DNA from: Actinopolymorpha sp. NPDC004070
Lineage (GTDB): Bacteria > Actinomycetota > Actinomycetes > Propionibacteriales > Actinopolymorphaceae
Reading direction: 5' to 3'
NCBI RefSeq assembly: GCF_040610475.1
Contig: NZ_JBEXMJ010000001.1
Span: 186,001 to 250,000 of the forward strand
DNA length: 64,000 nucleotides
In this document: piece by piece, positions 1-8,736 of the stretch
Layout of the letters: every line of letters starts with the position of its first letter
How positions within the stretch are numbered: the stretch's first letter is position 1
Program-made: the position numbers and the translations under genes
The notes under the pieces: generated by a model
Seen by the model: only the letters and a program-made list of their open reading frames with translations
What the model was told of the DNA's origin: nothing
Databases searched by the model: none

Positions 1-29
1 TGCGGTCGAGCATGCGTCGGCATGCGTCG

Positions 30-51
30 GCGGCGGGTGATCACCCGCCGC
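30..51. terminator. 22-bp perfect palindrome, possible terminator
   Basis: The 22 bases form a perfect inverted repeat centred on TGATCA, with GC-rich arms GCGGCGGGTGA and its complement. It lies about 60 bp past the stop of the minus-strand acetyltransferase, so it could end that transcript. It has no T-tract, so a protein-binding site is equally possible. Two tandem copies of CATGCGTCGG sit just before it at 11-30. Confidence 0.4.
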
Positions 52-108
52 GCCGCGACGCTAATCCCTGACCCGCACGTCAAGGTCAAGCCCGATCCTG
101 CCGGACTT

Positions 109-630
109 CTACGGTTTTCCAGGGTTCACGTCGACGTTCACCTCGACGCCGCGAAGGCTGTGCCGGAAGGAGAGTTGGCGTCCGTCGTCGCGGGTGCCCC
201 CGTCGCGGCGCCAGCCGGTCGCCTCGTAGAACGCCTGACCGCGGGTGTAGCCCGCGACCGTCCACAGCACCGCCTCGCGGTAGCCGGACTCCGCCAGCGA
301 AGCGAGCGCCGTGCGCATCAGGGCGCTTCCGACCCCGCCGCGCCAGTACGTGGGATCGACGGCGATCGTGTCGAGTTCGCCGAGGTGGGGGTCGACCGGG
401 TCGCGGCTGGGGCCGACTCCGACCATGCCGACGATGCGCCCGGTGGTGGTTTCCGCGACCCACCAGCGGGTCCGGCCGCTCGTCAGGTCGTTCTCCCAGC
501 GCCGGATCCGGTCGTCGTCGAGCCCGACCGTACCCATCAGGTCGCCGAACCCGGAGTTCCACGAGTCGACGTAGATCCGGGCCACCCGCGGCGCGTCCTC
601 GGCGCGTGCTTCGCGTATGCCGGTCGCCAT
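109..630 (-). CDS. GNAT family N-acetyltransferase
   Basis: A 173-residue single-domain acetyltransferase of the GNAT fold, expected to move an acetyl group from acetyl-CoA to an amine in the cytoplasm; the substrate cannot be told. The N-terminus IREARAEDAPRVARIYVDSW is a typical first strand and helix. LDTIAVDPTYWRGGVGSALM (about residues 90-110) is motif A, with R-G-G-V-G-S-A as the pyrophosphate loop, and ALWTVAGYTRGQAFYEATGW is the closing motif B. I start at the ATG at 630; upstream in-frame sequence looks non-coding and would overlap the divergent gene's promoter. It is divergent from the secreted protein at 713. Confidence 0.85.
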   Translation of the reverse strand: MATGIREARAEDAPRVARIYVDSWNSGFGDLMGTVGLDDDRIRRWENDLTSGRTRWWVAETTTGRIVGMVGVGPSRDPVDPHLGELDTIAVDPTYWRGGVGSALMRTALASLAESGYREAVLWTVAGYTRGQAFYEATGWRRDGGTRDDGRQLSFRHSLRGVEVNVDVNPGKP

Positions 631-712
631 CCGCTCAGTCTGCGCAGGTGCGGGACCATCCGTCACGTCCGGACGGCTCGCGAGGCCGCCGGGACGGGCG
701 CACACTGTGCGC

Positions 713-1219
713 ATGCCGGACACCGCGCGGCGTGCCCCGAGGCGCACCCTGTTGCTGGCCGTGGTTGCCGCCGCGGTGGTCGTCCCCGGCGTCGGCGTGA
801 CCACCGCGGCCGCCGGCGACGCACGAGTTCGTGCCGGGCACGCGCGCCACTACCCGGAGCTGGGGCTCGACCTCGTTCCCGCGCCGGCTGGAACCGTTCC
901 CACACTGTCGGCCGGCGAGGCGGTTCGGTCGTACGAACACAGCCGGGGTGGTGCGACCTGGCAGCCACCCCGGCGGCCGCGCACCGAGGTGATGCTCGCC
1001 GGCGGTCGCGCGGCACAGACACTCACCAGCCGACTGGTGTGGGTGCTCACCTGGCGCGACATCGAGGCGGCGGTCGAAGGCCCGGCGACCCTCTCCAGGG
1101 CCGAACGCCGGGCACTGCGGCAGCAGGTGCGGTTCGACGGCACCGCCGTCGTGGACGCCACCACCGGTGAGGTGCTCGTCGTTTTCGAGGAAGGCCACGA
1201 CCGGCCCCGGCCAGCATGA
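713..1219 (+). CDS. Secreted protein of unknown function
   Basis: 168 residues. The N-terminus has a basic stretch (RRAPRR), then a hydrophobic run (LLLAVVAAAVVVPGVGV) and small residues (TTAAAG), a Sec signal peptide with likely cleavage near residue 35. The mature part has no family I recognise. Its end, VVDATTGEVLVVFEEG, resembles the last strand of PepSY-like domains, but that is weak. The ATG at 713 is chosen because the signal peptide begins there; the reading frame stays open upstream without coding character. It shares a short divergent region with the acetyltransferase. Confidence 0.65.
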   Translation: MPDTARRAPRRTLLLAVVAAAVVVPGVGVTTAAAGDARVRAGHARHYPELGLDLVPAPAGTVPTLSAGEAVRSYEHSRGGATWQPPRRPRTEVMLAGGRAAQTLTSRLVWVLTWRDIEAAVEGPATLSRAERRALRQQVRFDGTAVVDATTGEVLVVFEEGHDRPRPA

Positions 1220-1310
1220 TCGCCTTCACAGGCGGGAGATCGGCGTGTTACGTGTCGGACACAGGTCGGCCCGAGAGTTGGTCGCGCATTCCCGCCCTCG
1301 AAGGAGAGCC

Positions 1311-1610
1311 ATGCCACCCACCCCACCGACCGACGCCGAGCTGGACGTGATGATTCGCGTCCGGCTCGCATCGTTGGGAATCGATCTCGACCAGCTTCCG
1401 GCCGGCACCGACCCGGACCCACTGACCGGCGCGCCCGGCCGCGACGCCGCGCTGGCGTCGTTGCGCTCGTTCGTCCGGGGGACCGTCGGCACCCTTGCCG
1501 GCTACCAGCTTCCGGCCACGGCGGGTGCCGACGCGGAGACGGCGGACGCGCTGTCCCAGCAGCACGCGCCGATGCTCTATCCCTCGATCAGTACCGAATG
1601 GCGGCGGTGA
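1311..1610 (+). CDS. Small protein coupled to the amidase
   Basis: 99 residues, preceded by a good ribosome site (AAGGAGAG, 1300-1307). It is acidic, begins with a Pro/Thr tail, then forms a likely helical segment (AELDVMIRVRLASLGIDLDQLP) and ends with YPSISTEWRR. I recognise no family. Its TGA overlaps the ATG of the amidase (TGATG at 1608-1612), so the two are probably translated together. Small partner, chaperone or regulator of the amidase is a guess from position only. Confidence 0.65.
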   Translation: MPPTPPTDAELDVMIRVRLASLGIDLDQLPAGTDPDPLTGAPGRDAALASLRSFVRGTVGTLAGYQLPATAGADAETADALSQQHAPMLYPSISTEWRR

Positions 1611-3331
1611 TGGCGAACGAACCCGTCGACCGGCGCGTGGACCGCCGGGCCTTCCTCGCTCGCTCGGCCGCCCTAGCCGCGGCCGGTGCCGCCGGTACGG
1701 CAGGTGCGATCGCGCTGCCCTCGGCCGCCGGCGCCGCGACGACCGCGACGACCGCCGTGACGACGAGCGCGGCGACGAGCGTTGCCGCCCTGACGCCGGC
1801 GCGCCGCGCCCCGAACCTCGACCAGCCGAACGCCTACGCCCGACCGCGCCCGGAGGCGGTGGCCGACCCGACCGAGCTCACCCTGGCCGAGGCGGCCTGG
1901 ATGATCAGGGCGCAACGGCTCACCCCGCAGCGGCTCCTCGAGGCGTACCTCGCCCGGATCGGCACCTACGACACGACCTATCAGGCGTTCAACGTGGTTC
2001 TGGTCGAGCAGGCGATGGCGGCCTCGCGTGTCGCGGGAAGGTCGAGACACCTGGGCCCGCTGCACGGCATTCCGCTGGCGATCAAGGACAACTACTACAC
2101 GCGAGGCGTCCGCACGACGGCGAACTCCTTCCTGTTCGAGGACTTCGTACCGCCGTACGACGCGACGCCGGTGGCGAGGCTGACCGCGAACGGCGCCATC
2201 GTGCTGGGCAAGACGCAGATGGGCCCACTGGCGACCACTCGGGCGACCACTCCCGCCGGTGTGGTCACCACGGTGAACGCCTGGGCGCCGGCCAACCCGC
2301 GGGTGGACCCCGGTGGGTCCTCCACCGGCACCGCCACGTCGGTCGCCGGACGGATGGCGACCTCCGGCACCGGAACCCAGACCGGCGGCTCCATCACCGC
2401 GCCGTCGAACGCCCAGAACCTCACCGGTCTCAAGCCGACCATGGGCAGGGTCTCCCTGCACGGCATCGTTCCGCTCACCTACACCCGCGACCATCCCGGA
2501 CCGCTGGCCCGGGACGCCAAGGACGCGGCCATCATGCTCGCCGCGATGGCGGGGGAGGACCCGCAGGACCCGCGTACGCAGGGACTCCCACCGGTGCCCG
2601 ACCTCATCACCGCTGCCACCCCGGTCCGCCGAGGGGGCAAGGTGAGCTTGCGGTGGCGGACGAGGATCGGAGTCCTTCCCGGCTTCGCCGACGGGACCTC
2701 GGACACGGCGCAGGCGCGCAAGGCGTACTTGACGAAGCTGGCATCGATCCCAGGTGTGCGGCTGGTGGACGTGCCCTTCCCCGAGGAGTGGGACCTGCTC
2801 ACCGGCAACGAGTTCAACAACGTCCGGCTGCCCGAACGCAGTGAGCCGTTCATGCCCTACCTGCGGGAGAACCTGCCGGGCTTCGGGGTCTCGGTGCTGG
2901 GCTGGCTGCAGGGTGCACTGCTGGGCGGCAACGAGTTCCTCACCGGACAGCGTGCCAAGCTGTTGTTGCTGGAACGCGTTCTGGACCAGATCTTCGACCA
3001 CTGTGACGTGGTGGTGCAGACCGGCCCGGTGCCGTTCGACATCCTGGGCCTGCCCGAGATCGCGTTCCCGATCGGGTTCACCGGCGCCGGGTTGCCGATC
3101 GGGACCATCCTCGGCGGACTGCCCTACGGCGAGGACCGGTTGTTGTCGGTCGCGGCCGCCTACCAGGCGGTCACCGACTGGCACTGGCGGCGCCCGGCCG
3201 ATCCGCCCGCGTCGGCCGCTGACGCCCGCCGCGGCGACACGCTGAAGACCCGGCGATCGGTGCGGGCCGGCGCCGCCGATCCGGCGCGCGGCCGGCTCAG
3301 CGCCGACGAGGTGGCCGCCACCACGCAGTAG
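1610..3331 (+). CDS. Tat-exported amidase, amidase signature family
   Basis: About 573 residues. The N-terminus carries a twin-arginine signal (DRRAFLARS followed by an Ala/Gly-rich hydrophobic stretch), so the folded enzyme is probably exported. The amidase signature family uses a Ser-cisSer-Lys triad to hydrolyse amides. All parts are visible: the lysine in GIPLAIKDNYYT (about residue 158), the Gly/Ser loop GGSSTGTATSVAG (about 235) and GTQTGGSITAPS (about 260), where the nucleophile lies. The usual D of GTDTGGS is Q. This is a metabolic amidase, not GatA: there is no gatC or gatB nearby and GatA is not exported. The ATG at 1598 is an alternative start. Substrate unknown. Confidence 0.88.
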   Translation: MANEPVDRRVDRRAFLARSAALAAAGAAGTAGAIALPSAAGAATTATTAVTTSAATSVAALTPARRAPNLDQPNAYARPRPEAVADPTELTLAEAAWMIRAQRLTPQRLLEAYLARIGTYDTTYQAFNVVLVEQAMAASRVAGRSRHLGPLHGIPLAIKDNYYTRGVRTTANSFLFEDFVPPYDATPVARLTANGAIVLGKTQMGPLATTRATTPAGVVTTVNAWAPANPRVDPGGSSTGTATSVAGRMATSGTGTQTGGSITAPSNAQNLTGLKPTMGRVSLHGIVPLTYTRDHPGPLARDAKDAAIMLAAMAGEDPQDPRTQGLPPVPDLITAATPVRRGGKVSLRWRTRIGVLPGFADGTSDTAQARKAYLTKLASIPGVRLVDVPFPEEWDLLTGNEFNNVRLPERSEPFMPYLRENLPGFGVSVLGWLQGALLGGNEFLTGQRAKLLLLERVLDQIFDHCDVVVQTGPVPFDILGLPEIAFPIGFTGAGLPIGTILGGLPYGEDRLLSVAAAYQAVTDWHWRRPADPPASAADARRGDTLKTRRSVRAGAADPARGRLSADEVAATTQ

Positions 3332-3375
3332 TCGTCGACGCAGTACACCTCATCGACAGACCACCTCGGCAGACC

Positions 3376-4101
3376 TCATCGACGAGCGATCGACAGTTTG
3401 CCCTCCACGATCTCGACGGCCACCTCCGTGAGCTTGCGGCGGTGGCCGCGGGCGTATCCCCTCAGCACGGTGAACGCGTCGGCCACGTCGATCCGATGGC
3501 GTTCGGCGATCACGCCCTTGGCCTGTTCGATGACGATGCGGCTGTTCAGGGCGGCCTGCAACTGCCCGACCAGGACGTCGTTGTGGTGGACGGCACGTTC
3601 CTGGAGGATGCCGATGGTGGCGATGTCGGCCAGCGCCTGGCCGATCCGGAGTTCGTCCGACTCCAGCGGCCCGGCCTGTTCGTTGAACAGGTTCAGCGCG
3701 CCGATCGTCTCGTCACGCAACCGCAGCGGCACAGCGTGCACCGCGTGGTAGCCGGCGGCAGAGGCCTCCGCGGCGAACCGCGGCCACCTGCTCTCCCCGG
3801 CCAGGTCGGGGACGATCACCTGGCTGCTCGTACGGAAGCAGTCCATGCACGGTCCCTGCTCGGCCTGCAACTGGAACAGTTCGAGCAGGTCGGCCTGTGC
3901 GCTCGAGGACGACACCAGGTGGAGTGTGCCGCGATGGTCGGACAGCATCAGCCCGGCGGCGTCGATCGGCAGCAGATGCACGCACTCGTCGGTGAGCCGG
4001 TGGAGCAGGTCGATGACGTCGTAGTCGTCGACCAGGGAGTCGGCAAGAGTCACCAGGACCTCGGCAAGCTCGCGCGCTTGGCTGCGATATCCCTCACTCA
4101 C
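3376..4101 (-). CDS. GAF-ANTAR transcription antitermination regulator
   Basis: 241 residues. Residues 10-160 form a GAF domain (AEVLVTLADSLVDDYDVID, then GTLHLVSSSSAQADLLE and EQGPCMDCFRTSSQVIVPDL). Residues 175-235 are an ANTAR domain (LNSRIVIEQAKGVIAERHRI, then DAFTVLRGYARGHRRKLTEVA). ANTAR proteins bind paired RNA hexaloop hairpins and prevent termination; the GAF domain is the likely sensor or partner surface. It lies 31 bp downstream of a paralogue in the same orientation, so the pair is probably one operon. The RNA targets are not identifiable here. Confidence 0.88.
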   Translation of the reverse strand: MSEGYRSQARELAEVLVTLADSLVDDYDVIDLLHRLTDECVHLLPIDAAGLMLSDHRGTLHLVSSSSAQADLLELFQLQAEQGPCMDCFRTSSQVIVPDLAGESRWPRFAAEASAAGYHAVHAVPLRLRDETIGALNLFNEQAGPLESDELRIGQALADIATIGILQERAVHHNDVLVGQLQAALNSRIVIEQAKGVIAERHRIDVADAFTVLRGYARGHRRKLTEVAVEIVEGKLSIARR

Positions 4102-4132
4102 GGCATTGACACCCCCTCGGGAGTTCCGTTGG

Positions 4133-4867
4133 TCATGGCGTTCCTCCTGCGAGCCGAAGTCGTCGCGCGACGACCTCGCGGGCGACCTCGTCGATGGGCC
4201 GTTCGTTGGCGAAGGCGTACGCCCGCAGCATGGCCAGGGCCTGTTCGGCGGACACTCCGGTCTGGGCCAGGATCATGCCGGTCGCCTGGTGGATCTCCGC
4301 CCGGTGCAGGGGAAGGTCCACGAGTCCGGTCATCACCTCGGCCTCGTATGCCGCCTGACCTTCCTTGGGGTCGCCCCGGCGGTCGAGCAGCGTCCACATG
4401 GCCGCGTCGGCCATCCGCAGCGCGTTCGTCAGCGCCTTCAGCGGCAGCCCGCCGGGGGCAAGACTGTAGAGGTCCATTACACCGACCTTGATCGCGCCGA
4501 GCTGAAGGGGGAGTACGTACAGCCCACGGGCGGCCGTGCGCTGGGCGTGCAGCGAGAACACCGGCCAGCGGCGGTCGACCCGCTCCTTCAGGTCCGGGAT
4601 CAGCACCGGGCGGCCGGACTCGAACGCCTCCATGCACGGCCCCTCGCCGAGGGTGAACTGCAGCTCGTCGATGCGACCGGCGACCTCGTCGCTGGCACAG
4701 ACGGGTTCCTGGCGATCCAGGGCGGTCATCATGGTGATGGCCGCACCGTCGATCGGCAACGCCGCGACGCCGGCCCGGCACACCCGAAGCGGTGCCTCGT
4801 CGCCTCCCTCGGCGACGATGGCAGCCAGTGCCTCCCCCAGCGCATCCCCGTGCGCGTTGTCAACCAT
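4133..4867 (-). CDS. GAF-ANTAR transcription antitermination regulator
   Basis: 244 residues, first gene of the two-gene GAF-ANTAR operon. The GAF part covers roughly residues 15-160 (DGAAITMMTALDRQEPVCAS, LGEGPCMEAFESGRPVLIPD). The ANTAR part covers residues 180-238 (LHRAEIHQATGMILAQTGVS, EQALAMLRAYAFANERPIDE). It differs clearly in sequence from the downstream copy, so the pair is not a recent duplication. In front of it, around 4896-4903, is the 8-bp palindrome GTTCGAAC, a possible regulatory site. Confidence 0.86.
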   Translation of the reverse strand: MVDNAHGDALGEALAAIVAEGGDEAPLRVCRAGVAALPIDGAAITMMTALDRQEPVCASDEVAGRIDELQFTLGEGPCMEAFESGRPVLIPDLKERVDRRWPVFSLHAQRTAARGLYVLPLQLGAIKVGVMDLYSLAPGGLPLKALTNALRMADAAMWTLLDRRGDPKEGQAAYEAEVMTGLVDLPLHRAEIHQATGMILAQTGVSAEQALAMLRAYAFANERPIDEVAREVVARRLRLAGGTP

Positions 4868-5095
4868 CGCGGACGTCCAGGCAGCCGTTCAGGCGGTCGT
4901 TCGAACAGACGAACCGGTGGGTGCGTACGGATGGTGGTTGCCGGATCATGCATCGCCCTTCTCCCCGCGACAGGAACGGGCCGTCGTCGTCGGTTCCCCC
5001 GCAGGTCGGATCGACGCACCGATGCAGTTACGGACTCCGGTTCCACACAATACGCAGGTCCGTCCTTGACACAACCGGTCGAGCCCGACGACCGC

Positions 5096-5815
5096 TCAGG
5101 CCTGCGCACGGCGACGGCGCTGCGGCGAGGTTCGACGAGTACGGTGCTGCCACAGTCGCACGACGTCGCGACCGAACGACCAGACCAGCGACGTGAACGC
5201 CAGTACGACCACCGCGACGGACGCCGACCGGGGGAGCAGGCCGGAGGCGGCGACCAGAAGCGCGATTCCCTGAAACACCCCGACGACTTTGCGGGCCTGG
5301 CTCGGCGGCAGCGGGCCGCGCAGCCACGGTGCCACCCAGGACGCGGCGACGAACACGTACCGCAGGCAGCCGATCGCCACCACCCAGCTGCCGAGCAGAG
5401 CCGCGGCGAACACGCTCAGTACGAGGACGAGGAGCGCGTCTGCCTCGATGTCGAACCTCCCGCCGAGCTCGGAGGAGGTCCCGGTGGCCCGGGCGACCCG
5501 GCCGTCGACCGTGTCCAGGACGAGCGCCACGGCGGCGATCGCGGAGAGCGCGGCCGGCGACGGCCGGCCGAGGTGGTCGGCGGCCAGCGCGACCACGGCG
5601 GCGATGAGGACCACCCGGACGAGGGTGACGGCGTTGGCCGGCCCGAACCTACCGGTCCGTGGACGCCGGAAGGCCACGGACAGGACGGCCCAGCTCACGA
5701 GCGCGTAGGTGGTTCCGGTGAGCAGCCCGGGTACGCCCAGCCCCGCGGTGGCCCACAGCCCGGCCAGCAGGGCGAGTTCGGCCACGGCGCCCGCGGTCAG
5801 CTCCCATCGAAACAC
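5096..5815 (-). CDS. CDP-alcohol phosphatidyltransferase family membrane protein
   Basis: 239 residues with about six hydrophobic segments. The family signature D-x2-DG-x2-AR-x8-G-x3-D-x3-D is complete: DTVDGRVARATGTSSELGG followed by RFDIEAD (about residues 100-124), binding the metal and CDP. Such enzymes join a CDP-activated lipid or polyol to a second alcohol to make phospholipid headgroups or related polar lipids; the exact pair cannot be read from sequence. The GTG at 5815 has GGAAG about 10 bp upstream. There is no obvious operon partner: the next minus-strand gene starts 228 bp away. Confidence 0.87.
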   Translation of the reverse strand: MFRWELTAGAVAELALLAGLWATAGLGVPGLLTGTTYALVSWAVLSVAFRRPRTGRFGPANAVTLVRVVLIAAVVALAADHLGRPSPAALSAIAAVALVLDTVDGRVARATGTSSELGGRFDIEADALLVLVLSVFAAALLGSWVVAIGCLRYVFVAASWVAPWLRGPLPPSQARKVVGVFQGIALLVAASGLLPRSASVAVVVLAFTSLVWSFGRDVVRLWQHRTRRTSPQRRRRAQA

Positions 5816-6035
5816 GGTCCCGGCTTCCAGTCGGTGAGTGCGTCGGTGCCGACGCGCTTGATCTGGGACACGGCTGCCCAGGGCGCAGGGTTCAGCTCGG
5901 CGTCCACCGGGTCGGCGTGGTCGGATCCGGACACGTCCCAGACCCTAGCCATGCGCACGTCGGGAACCGGCCTTCCGGTCCCGGACTGAGACCCCCTCGA
6001 AGGCCGGTGTCAGCGCTAGGTTGACGCGGCAGGAG

Positions 6036-6059
6036 ACGCCGCGAGGATCACCGCGGCGT
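6036..6059 (+). promoter_or_regulatory. Hairpin in the leader of the SDR-isomerase operon
   Basis: ACGCCGCG (6036-6043) pairs perfectly with CGCGGCGT (6052-6059) around an 8-base loop, 30 bp ahead of the first start codon of the operon. TTGACG at 6021-6026 could be a -35 element. An attenuator, an operator or a chance GC hairpin are all possible. Confidence 0.3.
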
Positions 6060-6089
6060 TCGTGTCACCGACGAGGAAGGTTCGCGTTC

Positions 6090-6857
6090 ATGGGTCTGGA
6101 GTCGTTCGAGCTCGGCGGCCGGGTCGCGCTGGTCACCGGCGGGAACCGCGGTCTGGGGCTGGTGATGGCCAAGGCTCTGGCCGGCGCCGGCGCGGACGTC
6201 GCCGTCGTCAGCCGGCAGCAGGCCCAGGCGGAGAAGGCGGCGGCCGACATCGGTCAGGAGACCGGACGGCGCACGCTGGGCATCGGCGCCGACGTCACCA
6301 GGGCGGCCGACGTGGACAACGCCGTGGCCGCGACGGTGGCTGCGTTCGGGCACCTCGACATCCTGGTCAACAACGCCGGGGTGAACATCCGCAAGCCGGT
6401 GGAGGAGTTCGACGAGGAGAGCTGGGACCTCGTGCAGGCCACCAACCTCAAGGCTCCCTACCTGTGCGCCAAGGCGGTCTCGCCGCACATGAAGGCGCAG
6501 GGCTACGGGCGGGTGATCAACGTGGGCTCCATGCTCGGCGTCTCCGCGCTGCCGGACCGGTCGGCGTACTGCTCCAGCAAGGCCGCGGTCATGCAACTGA
6601 CCAAGGTGCTCGCGCTGGAGTGGGCCGGCCACGGCATCACCGTGAACGCGTTGTGCCCGGGGCCGTTCGCCACCGACCTCAACATCCCGGTGATCGAGAA
6701 CCCCGAGACGAACAAGTACTTCGTCGACCGGATCCCGTTGGGGCGTTGGGGAAATCCGGAGGAGCTCGCCGGCGCGGCCATCTTCCTGGCGTCCGCGGCG
6801 TCGAGTTTCATGACCGGTTCGACGCTGGTCGTCGACGGCGGCTGGACCGCCCAGTGA
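6090..6857 (+). CDS. Short-chain dehydrogenase/reductase, gluconate 5-dehydrogenase-like
   Basis: 255 residues, classical SDR. The nucleotide-binding loop TGGNRGLG is at residues 16-23, the NNAG motif near 93, and the catalytic Ser-Tyr-Lys triad in SMLGV...SAYCSSK (Tyr about 159, Lys about 163). It ends with VVDGGWTAQ, the usual SDR C-terminus. The sequence resembles gluconate 5-dehydrogenase or 2-deoxy-gluconate 3-dehydrogenase types, so oxidation of a sugar acid or polyol is likely. The ATG at 6090 has GAGGAAGG upstream. Its TGA overlaps the GTG of the isomerase gene (GTGA), the first of two coupled overlaps in this operon. Confidence 0.88.
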   Translation: MGLESFELGGRVALVTGGNRGLGLVMAKALAGAGADVAVVSRQQAQAEKAAADIGQETGRRTLGIGADVTRAADVDNAVAATVAAFGHLDILVNNAGVNIRKPVEEFDEESWDLVQATNLKAPYLCAKAVSPHMKAQGYGRVINVGSMLGVSALPDRSAYCSSKAAVMQLTKVLALEWAGHGITVNALCPGPFATDLNIPVIENPETNKYFVDRIPLGRWGNPEELAGAAIFLASAASSFMTGSTLVVDGGWTAQ

Positions 6858-7948
6858 GCGCCACGGAGAGCACCGCCCCGTTTCGGGTCGGGCTGTCGGT
6901 CTACGGAACGACCTACAGCATGGGCCTGCACCCCAAGGCCGGCCGTCCGCCGGTCACCGCGCGGGACGTGATGGACCAGGCGATCCGGTTCGGCCTGGCC
7001 GGGGTGGAGCTACCGGCGACCATGTTGGCCGGTGATTCCCACACCGCGCCGGGCACCCGCCGCGAGCCCGGCGAGACGCCGGACCGCGCCGAGAAGTCCG
7101 CGGACCGAGCGCGCGAGGCCAGTCCCGAGGCACTGGGGGAGTACGCCGCCGAGCACGGACTCTTCGTAACCGTGGACACCGCGGGGTTCGACCCGGAGGC
7201 GCTGGGCCGGGTGTGCGAGCTGGCCGTACGGGTCGGCGCCCCGGTCGTGCGTACCGTCATCGGAGGGGCGAAGATCGGCGGCGACCGTCGCCCGCTCGCC
7301 GGTCGCTGGCCGGCGTTCCTCGACGACGTGACGGCCAAGCTGCACGCGGCCACCGAACTCGCCGAGCAGGCGGGTGTCGTCCTCGCCGTGGAGAACCACC
7401 AGGACCTCGCGTCGGAGGAGCTCCTCGGCCTGTGCGAGTCGATCGGCTCGGCCCACTTCGGGATCAACCTCGACACCGGCAACCCGCTGGCGACGGCGGA
7501 GGAGCCGATCGACTACTTCCGGCGGGTCGCGCCGTACGTGAAGAACGTGCACCTGAAGGACTACTGGACCTGGCTCAGCGAGGAGGGCTACCGCCTCGTC
7601 AGGTGCCCGCTCGGCCAGGGGCTGACCGACTTCCCGGCCCTGCTCGCCATGCTGGCCGAGCACGCGCCCGGTGTGAGCATGGCGATCGAGCTGGGTGCGC
7701 TGGAGGCCCGGCACATCCGCGTCCTGGCGGCCGACTTCTGGCCCGACTACCCGCCGCGGACATCGGCACAGCTCGCGCAGGCGCTGGGTGTCGTGCAGGC
7801 GAACGCCCGGCCCGCGGGCGGTGACTGGCGTACCCCGTACGAGCGGGGCGAGTCGGTCGAGGACATCATCGCCTACGAGGAACGCCAACTGCTGCAGAGC
7901 ATCGCCTACGTCCGGACCCTGCAGGACTGGCACGGAGGGCGGGCATGA
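6854..7948 (+). CDS. Sugar phosphate isomerase/epimerase (TIM barrel)
   Basis: 364 residues, starting at the GTG that overlaps the SDR stop. It belongs to the AP-endonuclease-2/xylose-isomerase-like TIM-barrel superfamily. Metal-ligand type segments are visible: VVLAVENHQD (Glu about 180), FGINLDTGN (Asp about 205), and VKNVHLKDYW (His/Lys about 234). These proteins isomerise or epimerise sugars, inositols or keto-sugars. The region around residues 60-90 (THTAPGTRREPGETPDRAEKSAD) is a charged insert. Placed between two SDRs, it probably interconverts a keto-sugar made or used by them. Confidence 0.82.
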   Translation: MSATESTAPFRVGLSVYGTTYSMGLHPKAGRPPVTARDVMDQAIRFGLAGVELPATMLAGDSHTAPGTRREPGETPDRAEKSADRAREASPEALGEYAAEHGLFVTVDTAGFDPEALGRVCELAVRVGAPVVRTVIGGAKIGGDRRPLAGRWPAFLDDVTAKLHAATELAEQAGVVLAVENHQDLASEELLGLCESIGSAHFGINLDTGNPLATAEEPIDYFRRVAPYVKNVHLKDYWTWLSEEGYRLVRCPLGQGLTDFPALLAMLAEHAPGVSMAIELGALEARHIRVLAADFWPDYPPRTSAQLAQALGVVQANARPAGGDWRTPYERGESVEDIIAYEERQLLQSIAYVRTLQDWHGGRA

Positions 7949-8736
7949 CGGCCGACCGACACACCCAGGACCTGGCCGGCCGGTCCGCGCTGGTGACGGG
8001 GTCCAGCCGCGGCCTCGGCCGGCACTACGCACTGCATCTGGCCCGGCTCGGGGCGGACGTCGTGATCCACGACGTGGACGCCCACGCGGCCGCGGAGTTC
8101 GGCGAGGCGGAGTCCGGTGAGGCGGTCGCCGCGGAGGTGCGCGCTCTCGGCCGGCGGTCCGCCTTCGTGACCGCGGACCTGACCGACCCGGCCGCCGCCG
8201 AACGGCTCGTTGCCCGCACCGTCGAGGAACTCGGCGGGCTGGACATCCTGGTGAACAACGCCGGCGGTGACATCGGCGCCACCGGACCACGACCGGATCC
8301 CAACGACGCCCTCGACATCGACCCCGACGACATCCGCGCGGTCGTCGAACGCAACGTGCTCACCACGATGTACACCTGCAAGTTCGCCGGACGGCACATG
8401 CGGGAGAGGCGTACGGGCAAGATCGTCAACGTGGGTTCGGTCGCCGGGCACGTCCCCGCCCGCAACGGCATCATCTACGCCGCGGCCAAGGCGGCCAACT
8501 CCCACTACACCCGCTGCCTGGCCGAGGAGCTGCGGCCCTTCGACGTCAACGTCAACTGCATCGCACCCGCGCCGACCTACACCGGCCGGTTCCTCGCCAC
8601 CAGGAACGTCGCGGACCAGAGCGACCGGTCGCGTCTGCAACAGGTCGCCCAGCCCGACGACATGGCCTCGATCGTGGTGTTCCTGGTGAGTTCGGCCTCC
8701 GATCACCTGACCGGGGAGACGATCGTCTGCTGGTGA
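7945..8736 (+). CDS. Short-chain dehydrogenase/reductase
   Basis: 263 residues; ATG overlaps the isomerase stop (ATGA). Motifs: TGSSRGLG (residues 18-25), LVNNAGGD (about 100), VGSVAGHVPARNGIIYAAAK with catalytic Tyr and Lys near 170-175. The C-terminus stops at HLTGETIVCW, where most SDRs continue with a V-D-G-G segment, so the final strand is short. Its last 34 bp overlap the end of the convergent membrane protein gene. As third gene of the operon it likely acts on the same sugar or polyol as its neighbours. Confidence 0.84.
   Translation: MTADRHTQDLAGRSALVTGSSRGLGRHYALHLARLGADVVIHDVDAHAAAEFGEAESGEAVAAEVRALGRRSAFVTADLTDPAAAERLVARTVEELGGLDILVNNAGGDIGATGPRPDPNDALDIDPDDIRAVVERNVLTTMYTCKFAGRHMRERRTGKIVNVGSVAGHVPARNGIIYAAAKAANSHYTRCLAEELRPFDVNVNCIAPAPTYTGRFLATRNVADQSDRSRLQQVAQPDDMASIVVFLVSSASDHLTGETIVCW

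Noticed and set aside
1673..3184. A 503-codon minus-strand open frame
   Set aside because: Antisense shadow of the amidase, Arg/Gly-rich without motifs.
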